A DNA stretch of 64,000 bases from Ichthyophis bannanicus (GCA_033557465.1 CM066048.1:19630305-19694304), one strand, 5' to 3'. Counted from the first letter of the stretch, positions 52,532 to 63,662 are shown. Made by a program: numbers and translations. The notes: a model not told the origin generated them from the sequence alone.

Positions 52532-52712
52532 GACTGAGCAAGATGGCACCTTTAGGCGGGAAGGGAACCTCGCATGGGTGCCTGCATTCCCAAAGGCTTT
52601 CATAGAAAGCTGGGGAAATGCTCTGCAGGGGCTCCATCGATGTCTATGTCACCCATATGTGAGGACTGATTCCTGCTGCTCCTGGAGAACACCTGTTACA
52701 GGTAACTACTCT
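52532..52712 (+). repeat. DIRS-4 right inverted terminal repeat
   Basis: GACTGAGCAAGATGGCACC to TTACAGGTAACTACTCT. It is slightly shorter at the tip than DIRS-1 (GGTAAC instead of GGTGAGTAAC). Confidence 0.92.
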
Positions 52713-53580
52713 GTCCTAACACCTTGGATCGGGAGATGTATGCGCGATTGGCCTCTCGGGTAGAACAGTTGCCAGAGGTCCCTTTGATCTTAGGAGGGGA
52801 CTTTAATGGAGTGTTGGACGTTGACCTCGACACATCGCGGGGAGGAGGAGATCGGGTGCGGGTTCCAATGGCTAGAGTAATGCGGGGCCTTCAGAAACGG
52901 TTGGGTGTCGTGGACCCTTGGCACCTGCTACATCCGTCTGAAAAGGACTTTACCCATCAGTCTAGGGCACACGGCACTAGTGCGCATATTGATTACATAT
53001 TGCTTTCACAGGGGCTCTTTGCTGGAACGGCTGATGCACAAATTGGACCTCTGGAAATTTCGGATCATGCGATGATTTGGGTGGAGTTGGAATGGTATGA
53101 CGCGGGTGCGAGGACTGGAGTGTGGAATTTTCCGTTGGATCTTTACAGGGATACTGATTTCCATGTGTTTATTAAACAGCGGTGGCAGGAGTTTGTGGTA
53201 CACAATGAGCGACATCAGGAGGACCCGGAGTTGTTTTGGGAGACGGCCAAAGTGGTTCTAAGAGGTGATGATATAGGCTATGCGGCACAGAAGAGGAGGC
53301 TGTTGTCAGGATGGAGAGACATACGGTCCAAGAGTGCTGGAGATGGGCGAATTGCCCCAGTGCGGTGAACAGAAAGAGGCTCTGGGAAGCACAAGTGGCC
53401 CTGAATGAGCTATTACATAGGCAAGTTAAAAAATCTGCCATGTACTATCGCTGCCAGCTATATCGCTTTGGGGATAAACCGGGGAGGCTCCTGGCCCGGT
53501 GCCTGCAAGGCAGCAGGGGTTGTAGATTGGTGGCGGCCTTGCGGGATGCACAAGGTAAATTGCATAAGGAGAATCCCCAG
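52713..53580 (+). pseudogene. L1-2 ORF2 endonuclease, second part, and start of RT linker
   Basis: It is open from 52713 to 53368 with LILGGDFNGVLDVDLD (catalytic Asp/Asn), DPWHLLHPSEKDFTHQSRAH, HIDYILLSQGL and ISDHAMIWVELEW (catalytic His). A frameshift follows near 53340. The linker (SAMYYRCQLYRFGDKPGRLL, 53440-53570) continues toward RT until the L2 insertion at 53584. The equivalent linker in L1-1 is at 35600-35450. Confidence 0.87.
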
Positions 53581-53604
53581 ATTTATTTATTTATTTATTT
53601 ATTA
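53581..53604 (+). repeat. (TTTA)n tail of the L2
   Basis: Six ATTT/TTTA units mark the 3' end of the minus-strand L2, comparable with the TAAA tail of the SINE at 15763. Confidence 0.9.
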
Positions 53605-53818
53605 CAGTTTCTTATATACCGCGCTATTTAGAATCAGCGCGGTTTACATCATAACAACAACTACCATAACGACAAACTGTCAGGTTTTACATTGAACAGG
53701 AGTACAAACTTGGATAACTGGGTTAACTATATACATAATCTATCTACACTGCAGTGTGAGGGCATTTCTAGATTGGGTCATTTCTAGATTGGGTCATTTC
53801 TTGGAGGGGATATCTAGT

Positions 53819-55157
53819 TCAGTTGCTGTCTGGGAAGTATTGGCAGAAAAGGTATGTTTTGAGAGCCTTCCTGAACTGATATAGATTGGTAATGGCTCTA
53901 ATGTTGGGGGGTAGGGTGTTCCAGCATTTTGGGACATAAAAACTGAATGCCCTGTTTGTGGTGTTCGTGTTGGACTTTGTCGAAGCCTTTGGTATAGCTA
54001 GCAAGTTTACAGCTGATGTTCTTCTTGATCTGTTGGGGGGGACCATGTGGATTAGATTCGTGAGTGAGAGGGATGAGGTGCCTTTGATTGCCTTAAATGC
54101 TAATAAAAGGGATTTGAAGGTGATTCTCCCGTGAATTGGTAGCCAGTGCAGTTGTTTGAGAATAGGAGTCACGTGGTCGTTTCTGGATGCACCGTAGAGG
54201 ACCCTAGCTGCGGCATTCATGGCCAACTGTAAGGGGGTTAGTGTGGATTGGGGGAGACCTTGTAAGATGGCATTTGAAAAGTCAAAATGCGGCAGGATCA
54301 GCGCTTGATATATGGTACGGAAATCGTCTGGGTCCAGCAGGGAGCGTAGATGTTTGAGGGAGCGGATTTTGAAGTAGATGGCTTTGACTACGCTGCTTAT
54401 GTGGCGTTTCATGTCTAGATGTTGGTCCAGGGTAACTCCCAAATATTTTATTGCATCTTTAGTTTGCAAATCAGCTTCCTTGACACTGACGTGGGACGGG
54501 GGCGTAAAGTTGGAGTCTCTGGAGATGAAAAGGACCTCTGTTTTTTTATGCTGGATACGTAGGTTCTGTGTCTGGAGCCATGTTGAAACTGCATTGAAAC
54601 AATCTGTGAGTGGGGTCAGGTCCATGTGGGTTGTGGAGAAAGGCATGTATAAAAGAATGTCATCTGCATATATCATGCAGTTTACGTTGAATGATCTTAT
54701 GATATTGCATATGGGCTGCATGTAGATATTGAAGAGTAAGGAGGATAATGAGGATCCTTGAGGTACCCCTTGTTTTTGATGGAAGTGGCTAGACTCTTCT
54801 GATCCAGACTTCACATATTGCCATCTATCGTCCAGATAAGACTTACACCATTTTAGTGCATTGTTGCAGACACCCTTTTCTTTTAGTCTTCCAAGGAGGA
54901 TTTCGTGACTCACGGAGTCAAATGCCGCGGCGATGTCTAGGAAAATGAGGACAAAACCTTGATGGATGTTGTCAATTCCTGTGATGATATTGTTGAATAG
55001 ACCAGTAAGTAGTGCCTCAACCCCATGATGTTCTCTGAACCCATGTTGGCAGTTATCTAAGGGAGCAACAGAGTCTATGTGATCTTGAATTTGCCGTTGT
55101 GCTTCTTTCTCAATTATTTTGGCTAAGATGGGGATGCTAGCTATTGGTCGATAGGAG
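53819..55157 (-). pseudogene. L2 reverse transcriptase
   Basis: The open C-terminal part (54913-53819, 364 codons) contains SHEILLGRLKEKGV, GVPQGSSLSSLLFNIYMQPI, YADDILLYMPF (catalytic Asp pair), YLGVTLDQHLDMKRHI, LKQLHWLPIHGRITFKSLLL and RKALKTYLF. These are L2-clade blocks. The N-terminal RT part (55157-54914) is in another frame, so a frameshift lies near 54913. The C-terminal end is complete, followed by the L2 tail. Confidence 0.87.
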
Positions 55158-56612
55158 TCAACCCTTTGGGGGGTCCAGTTTGGGGTTTTTCAGTAATGGC
55201 CTAATGGAAGTCTGCTTGAGTGAAGTGGGAAAATAGCCTGTTGTAAAGGAGAGTTTCATTATATTTGCGATGACAGGACTGAGCACATCACGTAGCTCCT
55301 TGATCCAAAAAGCTGGACATGGGTCGGTCTGTGCAGTGGAGGTGTTGAGTGATGCTATGGTGTTCTCAATACATTTATTGGATGGTGTGGAAAAAAAGTT
55401 AAGTGGAGAGAGGTCCGCCGGTTCTTGATATTGGACTGCTGAGACCTTGTTAGTTTGTACAATCTTGGATTGCAGATAATCAGCGAATTCTTGTGGGTGT
55501 ATGTTGATGTGTTGCTCGGGTGATGGTTCCTTTGAGAGGGATTTGACCAAATTGAAGAGGTCACGAGGTTTATTCAATGACCTCTTTAGGGTGTCAGTGT
55601 GATATTGTCTCATTCTGGTAGAGATTGTTTCTCGATGTATTGCAAGGTGGGTTAGGTATGCGGTCTGATCTTCCGGTGAGCGTGATCGGCGCCATCGGCG
55701 TTCGAGTCTACGTAGTTGCATGAGGGAAGCGCGTAGCTCAGGAGAGAACCAGGGGGAGGATCTTCTTTTCGCTCTTGCTGTATTTTTAGGGTTTGGGTGT
55801 TGTGAGATGGCAAGCAGGCTGGAATTCCAGCAAGAGATTAGTTCATCAAGGTCAGGTGTTGTTTTGTTGATGAGTGATGGGGTCTCCGAAAGGATGAGTT
55901 CCCTATCGAAGGGGCGGAAGCATCTAGTGGAAGTTCGAGAGGTGATGTTCGTGGGTTGGCTTCTGTTCAGCTGGTCATTGTTGCTGGGAATCTGGATAAT
56001 GATCAATTTGTGGTCGGACCAGGGTACATCCACGACTGATGTTGGCAGATTGTGGCTTTTGTCCTTGACTGGATGTGGCACAAAAACCATGTCCAGAATG
56101 TTCCCTTTTGTATGTGTGGGTTCATTTATGATTTGTTTGAGACCCAGGTTTTCCATTGCATCAAGGAACGCATTTGCGTGGTTTTGGTGTAGCGATGGGA
56201 GATTGAAATCACCCATTATCCAATTTGGTTTGTTGGGAGTGCGGGTGTTAGCTGCAAGGTCAATGATGGTTGGAAGGTCAACTGGAGAAGTAGATGGTGT
56301 TCTATATAACAGGGTAAGGGAGCATTGTTGGTTAGCAACAGAGAGGGTGTCCAGGCTGTTTGTGCTAGAAGAGTCCACAATCTGGAAGTTGAGGTCTGAT
56401 TTGGAGATTATGAGCACCCCTCCTCCTTTTTTGTTTTCCCTATGTCTCGTGTGTATGGAAAAATTGGGGGGAAGTAGTTGATTGAGGAGGACGTTGTCTT
56501 CTGGTGATAGCCATGTTTCTGTGATCATGAGGATCTCAAGGTCATAGAAGGAGATTGTGTCAAGGACAACAGGCCATTTTTTTGCGGATGGAACGTGCGT
56601 TGATGATGGCAC
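55158..56612 (-). pseudogene. L2 endonuclease and linker to RT
   Basis: A 484-codon open frame. The apurinic-type endonuclease shows ILMITETWLSPED (catalytic Glu), GGGVLIISKSDL, NWIMGDFNLPS (Asp/Asn), ILDMVFV and VPWSDHKLIIIQI (His). The linker (RRSSPWFSPELRASLMQLRR, then DLFNLVKSLSKEP) leads to the start of RT (LSFTTGYFPTSLKQTSIRPL, then KNPKLDPPKG) and stops there. An upstream start beyond 56612 is lost, as the Met lies after the first strand. Confidence 0.85.
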
Positions 56613-56849
56613 ATTTTAGGGGTCGGCATCTCAAAGGTTTTTCCTGGTTGGGTGTATTGGATAGTTGGAGTGCTACATGTATCAGGTGGGAGTGGCGTGG
56701 GTAGGTGTTACTTCCTGGGTTGACGTAAGGGGGACTATTCCATCTTTTGCCATGGCTATTCAGGATTGGAATCCTGCCATGTGGTATGTAGAGAGATTGG
56801 GAGGTTCCAAGCCAGTGGGTGAGGAGGTAGAAGCTAAGGAGGTAGAAGC

Positions 56850-57347
56850 TAAGACCACTTCCAACAGGGCTTTCTCTATATTCGCTCCCCTAAATTGGAA
56901 TGCCCTTCCACATGAAATCCGTGGCATCAAAAGCTTAATCCTATTCCGTAAAGCTTTGAAACACCACCTATTCACAATATGCTACCCTGACACCAACCCT
57001 GACACCCACACATCGGGTAAACTTCCCTCATGTCTCAGCTACCACAGCACCTTATTACAACCAGAAAATGGCTAGCCTATACTATTGCCCACCCACCACT
57101 TTTTACGCCTGTCCCTCCCACACAAAATGAAGATGATACCAAATTAGCTTAAAGTACTGGTGACAATACTAATGTAACCTGTAAATAGTTACCCTGTGAA
57201 TAGTTACCCCGGTTGTCCTATGTTTCTTTCCCTGTTCTATGTAAAACTCAATGTTCTTGTATGCATTGTAGTATGTTTTGTTCGATGTACACCGCACTGA
57301 TTTTAATAGCGCGGTATAAAAGAAATGTTAATAAAATAAATAAGAAT
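56850..57347 (+). mobile_element. L2-type LINE 3' fragment (+)
   Basis: It encodes TTSNRAFSIFAPLNWNALPH and LFRKALKHHLF, then a noncoding tail with CACCGCACTGATTTTAATAG and GCGGTATAAAAGAAATG and TAAA repeats. It is in opposite orientation to the L2 around it. A doubled GAGGTAGAAGCTAAG lies just upstream (56821-56850). Confidence 0.8.
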
Positions 57348-57906
57348 GACAGCGACCTGGAGGGCCATTCTGAGGGTTTGGATTGTGTGTGAGACACTGT
57401 AATTAGGAGGTGGGGCAGTGCAAAAGTATGGTAGTACCCCGCAGTTATGTGGTATAGTACAGTGGTGAGAATCTTATGTACAGAGGAGTAATTATATGAG
57501 AGCGCACAATCGAGCAGGTACAGTTTACATGCAAGATATTGACTAACTTTACAGAGAGAGTGCAGTATTGCAGTAATGTGGTGAACACCGTAAGAAGTGC
57601 AAAGCTGGCAGTTTAAATTGACTTCCAACTGGCAAAATTGTATTGCTAAGATAGTATCTAATACGTTATGATGCTGATGCTATCGGGTTACTTTGTAAGT
57701 TAATGTGGCTTACAATAGATGGAGATATTCAGCAAAAACACATTCTCACAGTTCAGATGTTGGTAGAACGCTAGAATCTTGGTCAGGCGTCCGGCAGTTA
57801 GGTCACTGGTGAGGTATCTGTTGTGCCGCCTCTCGTGCTCCGCCTAAGGGCCACGCCAAAGGGCCCTCTGGCGAGGCCCTCAGGCGCGGGCCTGCCAGTT
57901 GCGGTC
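57348..57906 (-). other. Putative 5' leader of the L2
   Basis: About 560 bp with only short frames (57248-57628 minus, 126 codons, partly overlapping the L2 tail fragment). No family similarity is recognised. Its place between the plus-strand L2 fragment and the GC-rich repeats suggests it is L2 5'UTR, but this is by position only. Confidence 0.4.
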
Positions 57907-58186
57907 GCGCCTGCTGGCGCAAGGTTTAAACAGTGGCTGCTGAGCCCCGATTGGGCCTCGGTGGTCTGCTGGCCCCTCCCGCCGCTGGTAGCTCGATCCC
58001 CGGGAAGGGGAGAGCTGCTGGTGGTGGCGGGGGCTCCCGGATGTCGGCGCCTGCTGGCGCGAGGTTTAAACAGTGGCTGCTGAGCCCCGATTGGGCCTCG
58101 GTGGTCTGCTGGCCCCTCCCGCCGCTGGTAGCTCGATCCCCGGGAAGGGGAGAGCTGCTGGTGGTGGCGGGGGCTCCCGGATGTCA
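57907..58186 (-). repeat. Two GC-rich 140-bp tandem units at the L2 5' end
   Basis: Units 57907-58046 and 58047-58186 are nearly identical (one starts GCGCCTGCTGGCGCAAGG, the other GCGCCTGCTGGCGCGAGG). They are CpG-rich, with CCCGATTGGG (CCAAT-box-like on the minus strand). Repeated GC-rich monomers at a LINE 5' end resemble the promoter monomers known in some LINEs. Confidence 0.75.
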
Positions 58187-58190
58187 GATT

Positions 58191-60680
58191 GTGCAGATGT
58201 TCCGATCCTTTTATCAACTATATACGGAGGTTGAGGGATCCCGGACTCAGATGGAGGACTATCTGAGGAACATACAGCTCCCTCAGTTGGGGGTTGAACA
58301 GCGGGCCCAGCAAGAAGAGCCAATTACAGCACAGGAGATGAAAAATGTTATTCAAAGAGCCAGGTGTTCTAAGGCGCTGGGTCCGGATGGGTATGGAGCA
58401 GAATGGTATAAGGTGCTAGAGCCCTTGGTGACTCCATCCCTGGTGGCGATGTTTCAACAGCGAGTGGAAAAGGAGCAGTTTACATGGGGAGAGAACCATG
58501 CGCATATTGTGTTAATACCTAAGCCAGGAAAGGATCATACTCAAGCGGCCTCCTACAGACCAATTTCATTGTTGAACTTTGATATGAAAGTGATGTCGAA
58601 GATCTTAGCGGACCGATTGGCGTCAGTGATGGGAGATCTGGTGCATGAGTCCCAGGTGGGCTTTGTTAAGGGACGCTACGCGGTTCAGAATGTACGGAAA
58701 ATTGTGGCGTCGCTGGAGTTGGGTACATGATAGAGGGTTGCAGTCATTGCTGATCAGTTTTGATGCGGAGAAAGCTTTTGATCAGGTGAACTGGCAGTAC
58801 ATGAAAGGCCTGTTGCCGCGATATGGTCTTGGGCCCTCCTTTTGTAAAATGGTTGAGGTTCTGTATTCGAGCCCTACGGCAGGGGTGATGTGCAATGGGG
58901 TGGTGTCAAAGAAGTTTTCCTTAGAGCGTGGCACACGGCAGGGCTGCCCCCTCCTCACCTCTGTTGTTTGTACTGATATTGGATCCGCTGGTACGACGGA
59001 TAGAGGCGTCCGAAGAGATCCGGGGAGTGCGGATTGGGGGGTGTGGTTTCAAGATGGCAGCATTTGCAGATGATATGTTGGTGCACTTGTTATCTCCGCA
59101 ACAGTCATTGTCTTGTTTATTGGAAGAATTTGCCTGCTTTGGACGTTTTGCCGGACTATGTATTAATATGGCAGAGGCACTGGATGTGTCGGGAATGCTC
59201 AGGCAGAGGTGGGGGACCACCTTCCCACTGAAATGGGCGGATGATTTTTTCATATATCTGGGTATCCTCTTGCCCCAGGATCCCAAGGAGTTGTATAAAC
59301 GGAACTTTGAGCGGGTATTTCGCGGACTTTGTATGCAGCTGCGGGTGTGGGACCCCCTGCCTCTGTCCCTATTAGGTAGAGCGGCGGCGTTGGGAATGGT
59401 AGTTTTACCCCGGGTGCTCTATTGGATGCAAACTCTCCCGGTCTGGTTATTGAAAAAAGACCTTGCCCGTTTAGAGCGTGAAATTCGACGGCACCTCTGG
59501 AAAGGAGCCAGAGCCCTTATCCCATTGCATCGTTTGCAAGGGGGGTGGAGTAGAGGAGGGATAGGGGTCCCAGATTTGTGGTCGTATGCCTTGGCTTGTC
59601 AAGCGAGGCACCTAGGGGACTGGTTGGGGGATACGGAGTACTATACCCCCAGATCATTGGAAGAGGCATTTGTAGCTCCTCATACTTTGCTGGCAGTGGT
59701 ACACTCAGAGGGATCTGCGCTCCCCTCGCAATTGACAGGGAGTGTCCTGCTGACTCCAGTAAGATGTGTATGGAGGCAGTTGAATCGTTTCTGGCGCAGA
59801 TCCCCCAGGGTGTCTAGCTGGTTGCCTTTGCAGGGTGATCCTCGATTCCCCCTGGGGTCTGACAAGGTGGCGTTTCGGAAATGGCAGGAACTTGGGATCA
59901 GTAAACTTGGGCACGTGGTGGACATGGAAGGGAGATGCAAAGCCTTTGAGGCTATTAGAAAGGAATATGGGGTGAGCAGCCGCCAGAGTTTTGCGTATGC
60001 CCAGCTCTCTCACTACGTGGTGCCCTTGTCACAGGGGGATCTGACGGTAGAGAGATCGGCGACGATCCTGGAGTTTTTTGCTCTGGGGGAGGGATCTCCA
60101 CCAAAAATTTCCGAGTTGAAGCGAAGGATGGACAAATATAGGGCCCACCCAGAGTATTCGTCGGAGGAGGCCTCATGGGCACGAGAGTTGGGCTTGGAGA
60201 TTGCCCCGGGGTCTGTTCAGGACACCCTGAGACGAATTGCTAGTTTGGTAGAAGGGGCTAGATGGCGAGAAGTGCAGTTTAAATGTGTCATCCGAGCTCA
60301 CTTCTCCCCGAGGAGAGCGTTACGAAGCCACCTTACGTTGGAAGTCGGATGTCCGAAGTGCCTTGCTCCGTTAGCAGATCTGGGTCATATGTGGTGGGGA
60401 TACCAGCGAGTTAGGGCATACTGGATGCGGATTAGTAACTATATGAGCAGATTGATACAGCAGCCGATCAGTTGGACGGGGGCTCTAGTTGTGTTGGATC
60501 AACTTGGACCACTCCACCCCAAGGGGGAATTGGGAACATTTGCTGGTATGGAAGGCCTGTCTGGTGGGGAAGGGTCCAATTTTACACAGATGGAGACAGC
60601 AGTCCCCTCCTACCTTTTGGGAATGGCGTAACAGTTTCCACCAACTGATGCTCCTGGAGAGGGCATGTGCTAGAGCATAG
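58191..60680 (+). pseudogene. L1-2 ORF2 reverse transcriptase and C-terminal domain
   Basis: RT resumes with FRSFYQLYTEVEGS, then GPDGYGAEWYKVLE, LIPKPGKDHTQAASYRPISL, a frameshift near 58730, SFDAEKAFDQVNW (Asp), ERGTRQGCPL, a frameshift near 58960, and AAFADDMLVHLL (Asp pair). The C-terminal domain continues open to about 60530. The Cys/His cluster CPKCLAPLADLGHMWWGY has lost its last Cys (Tyr instead), and a final frameshift occurs near 60525. The remaining C-terminus (FWEWRNSFHQLMLLER) ends at the MITE. Confidence 0.88.
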
Positions 60681-61221
60681 GTGTCAAACCTGTCCTGGAG
60701 GGCCACAATCCTGCCAGGTTTTGGGATAGCCCTAATGAATATGCATGAGATATATATGCATTAGAGAGAGCCTGCCAACCTGACTGGTTTGTGGCCCTCC
60801 AGGACTGGATTTGGAGACCCCTGCTTTACACCTCTGTCATTTAAGATTGTGAGTGGGCAAGGTGCAGATGTCCAAGACATCAAAAAGGTTAGATAGAATT
60901 TGTCACATTCCTCCTCACTTCTCACCACCACCACCACCAAAATATTGTCCATTAGACATCTTTTTGGTGGTGGTGAGAATCGAGGATGAATGTGACACAT
61001 TCTAGCTACCCTTTTGATGTCTAGGACATCTGTACCTTGCCCACTCACCATCTTAAATGACAGAGGTGTAAAGCAGTGGTCTCCAAATCCAGTCCTGGAG
61101 GGCCACAAACCAGTCAGGTTGGCAGGCTATCTCTAATGCATATATATCTCATGCATATTCATTAGGGCTATCCCAAAACCTGGCAGGATTGTGGCCCTCC
61201 AGGACAGGTTTGACACCTATG
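60676..61221. mobile_element. 546-bp palindromic MITE with 8-bp target duplication
   Basis: It begins CATAGGTGTCAAACCTGTCC and ends with the exact inverse, GGACAGGTTTGACACCTATG. The arms stay complementary over most of the length (for example TTTACACCTCTGTCATTTAA near 60825 against TTAAATGACAGAGGTGTAAA near 61055). It is flanked by TGCTAGAG at 60668-60675 and 61222-61229. The centre has CCACCACCACCACC and its complement. No coding. The 8-bp duplication suggests hAT-type mobilisation. Confidence 0.92.
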
Positions 61222-61229
61222 TGCTAGAG

Positions 61230-61620
61230 GGAACATAAAAAAGTGGCCCATCTTTATTTTGGTCTGGAACCATATATTTAGACATTGGGACCTCATTCTC
61301 GTAACGAAGTATTGCAAACGAGTTGAAATGAGACCTGGGGTAGGTGGGGAGTCTGGTAAATGGGGTGGAGGGTGGACACTAACCAAGTCCCCCCCCTTCT
61401 GCTCAGGGGGCAAGACGAGGTTTTGGGGGGGAGGGGAGGGGTGGAAAGGGGGGGTTAGGGGGGAGGGGGAAAGGGAGGGATATAATGTTGTATACCATGA
61501 GTGTCCAATGCGTTGTGATCAGGTGGTGGATCAGAGTTAACCACGCCTGACGGAGTGTTATAAGTTGGAATGTTGTAATGTGTTGCACTCATGATTTAAT
61601 AAACAAAGTTTCAAAAAAAA
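61230..61620 (+). other. L1-2 ORF2 end and 3'UTR
   Basis: The final codons continue after the MITE (KKWPIFILVWNHIFRH, matching the L1-1 C-terminus SFLMVWTPYIQNLG). Then comes a G-rich polypurine tract (61415-61475), AATAAA near 61598 and an A run to 61620. Confidence 0.8.
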
Positions 61621-63290
61621 AGAAATGTGACAGAGGCTCTAAAAATATGTCACTCATGGACACCCACGACTGCTGTCTACGGTGTCTGGGGGCTGACCAC
61701 AACCCGGAGCTATGCTCATTGTGTAAAACAGTGTCGGCTAAGGCCTTGCTAAACCACAAGCAGAAGTCCGACATTTTCCGTAAGGTAGCCCCAGGATCCC
61801 CGGAGGCACCTCCCCCTTCCGATGCATCACTGGCGGGGTCCCCCTCAGTGACCCCCACGCGTCACTCCGATCAGGGTTTGCCCGAGGTGGAACGGCGGAA
61901 GAAGACGACGACGACCTCGAAGTTGCTGTCAGGGGCTCTTTCCCTTAGACCTCCCTGGCATTCCTGAGGGTCTGACAAAGAGCAGCCTTGAAAGATACCT
62001 CATATGGACACAGAGGCCTCCGGCGATAACGCTTGGTCTCCTAAGGGTCTTCCCAGTGAGGACCCCCCTCTCCTCCTCCACGCCAGACCCGGTAACCCCG
62101 GCGTCGGCATCACAGGGACCCACCCCCGAATGGGAGTCGCATATGCTGGCACTGGAGGGCAATGTTTCTGCCTTCATCACTGCCCAGCAGGCACTTTTGC
62201 CCAGCATGGCTGGCTCGCGCCCCAAGACTGCGGGTCACCCGACTGGGGTCCTGAAAACTGCCTTGGAAACACCCGAGAGCCGCCTGAGGGTCCTTGGCAC
62301 CAGTCTTGCTCACCGTCCAGTTTCACGGGGACGAGGTTTTCCAGAGCCAGGGCTTCTGGCTCCAAGCAGGCCTCGCCCACAGGGCGCGGGGATCAGCCTA
62401 ACTCCAAGTCCTCCTCGACCTCTCGGGCTGAGAATCAGACGGGGACACTTACCCAGAGACCCACACCCACAGGGATCTCCCCTCTGACCCATCCCCTCCC
62501 GTCTTCCAAAGGCGATCACCTCCAGAGGACACCTCTTTCCAGGTGTTTGTGCAGGATATGGCTTGAGCCCTCAGCCTGCCCACGCAGACCGAGGAGGAGC
62601 CGAGGGCAGAGGAACTTGACATCTTGCAGTACGAGTCTCTACCCAGAGAGTCTCTTACGGCTCCAATACAGTATATTCTATCCTGGCTGCTTCTCCGCAT
62701 GTGGGAAGCACCCACCTTGGTCCCTATTATCAGTCGAAGACTCGATGCCATGTATAGGGTCCAGCGTAGCCTGGGGTTACGGAAGACCCAACCTCCTCAC
62801 ACCTCCCTGGTTGTCAAATCCACGATACAGAAACAGAAGAGCTCGAAAAAGCACTCTTCGGTCCTGCCTGGTAGGGAATCCCGTGCCCTTGGGCACAAGG
62901 TGTACCAGGGATCCATGCTGGCGTGCCACATCCAAGCATACCAATTGTATATGGGTATGTTTCTTTGCGATCTTGCCAAGGAGCTTGGCAGTTTTTCCAC
63001 AGGCCTGGGTGGGGAGCACCTCCTCCAGTTCCAGACCCTCCTGAGATTGGTCACAGACTGCTCGAAATACCATTCCCACGTCGCATATGATGGGTTTGAG
63101 TCTTCTGCCCACGTAGCGGCGGCTGGCTTTGGAGCCCAACGCTAGGCATGGCTCCAGTCTTCTGACTTGGAGCAGTGAGTTCAGGAGAAACTCCTGGATG
63201 TCACATGCCTCGTTGAACTGCTGTTCGGCAAGCTCATGGAGGACAAGGCAGCATAGATAGAGACGGAGTTCGTGACTCGCACCAGTCTCT
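61621..63290 (+). pseudogene. DIRS-6 gag-like ORF1
   Basis: The gag start (MATDFKK at 44861) is separated from the rest by L1-2. It resumes with KKCDRGSKNMSLMDTHDCCL and GADHNPELCSLCK, the DIRS gag Cys/His module. A second region in another frame (62580-63145) has EELDILQYESLPRESLTAP, LLLRMWEAPT and MGMFLCDLAKELGSF, then YDGFESSAHVAAAG. A TAG at 63143-63145 and further stops in the ENLFGK-equivalent region (63165-63260) end it. Confidence 0.8.
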
Positions 63291-63662
63291 CTCACAAAAA
63301 ACTTCCTCACTCCCACAGAAGCAGCAGTACACCAAAAAGCCTTTCTTCCAACGAAAAGGGCTCCCCTATCGGGGATACCCACCATACCCGCCTACCCCTG
63401 CGCTGATGACCAGTGCTCAGGGTCACCGGAAACCTAAGGGGCCCAAGACCCAGCCAAACCCGGGGTTTTAATGCCGAAAGCATAGCCTCTCGCCCCATGA
63501 GGATGCTTCCGCCCATGGGAGGGCACCTGTCTCTTTTTGCCCCTGAATGTGTGGCCATTACAGCGGACACCTAGGTCTTGCAGGTGATCCGGGGTGAGTA
63601 TCGGCTTAGTCTAGACAGACTCCCTTCTCCGCAGCGGAGCCTACTCTGCTTCCCTTGCACCA

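Larger units (their letters stand above)
46961..52712 (+). mobile_element. DIRS-4: complete DIRS retrotransposon (subfamily A)
   Basis: 5752 bp with left ITR (46961-47114), gag, RT/RNase H/methylase-like frame, tyrosine recombinase frame, internal complementary region (52347-52447) and right ITR (52532-52712). It begins TTCTCCAGGACC and ends TAACTACTCT. The L1-2 endonuclease frame on the two sides joins exactly (AAT TTG TAC A then GT CCT AAC), reading NLYSPNTLD without gain or loss, so there is no target duplication. RT and recombinase are intact; gag is broken. Confidence 0.95.
53584..58184 (-). mobile_element. L2-type LINE (-), apparently full-length, inside L1-2 ORF2
   Basis: On the minus strand, GC-rich 5' repeats (58184-57907) are followed by leader, endonuclease (56612-55158), RT (about 55158-53819) and a 3' tail with the stem-like GCGCGGTATATAAGAAACTG ending in TAAA repeats. 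A short duplication CAGATT is at 53578-53583 and 58185-58190, and the L1-2 RT frame joins across it. A plus-strand L2 3' fragment (56850-57347) lies in the 5' part. Confidence 0.82.
44890..61620 (+). mobile_element. L1-2: full-length L1-type LINE, triply interrupted
   Basis: The 5' end GTCACATGATGTGG (44890) matches that of L1-1. ORF1 and ORF2 follow, then a G-rich 3'UTR, AATAAA and an A run ending at 61620. Near-identical flanks AAGAAATGACAGAG (44876-44889) and AGAAATGTGACAGAG (61621-61635) are the target duplication, with the left copy having lost two bases. Inserted in it are DIRS-4 (46961-52712), an L2 (-) (53584-58184) and a MITE (60676-61221). Without these it is about 5.8 kb. Confidence 0.9.

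Noticed and set aside
53819..57350. A host nuclease gene suggested by the long endonuclease frame
   Set aside because: The endonuclease is followed by an L2-type RT and L2 tail on the same strand and is bounded by a short duplication inside L1-2; it is a LINE.
57798..58323. Overlapping GC-rich frames with Arg/Gly/Pro peptides on both strands
   Set aside because: They come from the tandem 140-bp units at the L2 5' end; the duplicated peptide follows the DNA repeat.
60900..60975. CRISPR-like or satellite array suggested by CCACCACCACC
   Set aside because: It is a short triplet run at the centre of the palindromic MITE, without spaced repeats.
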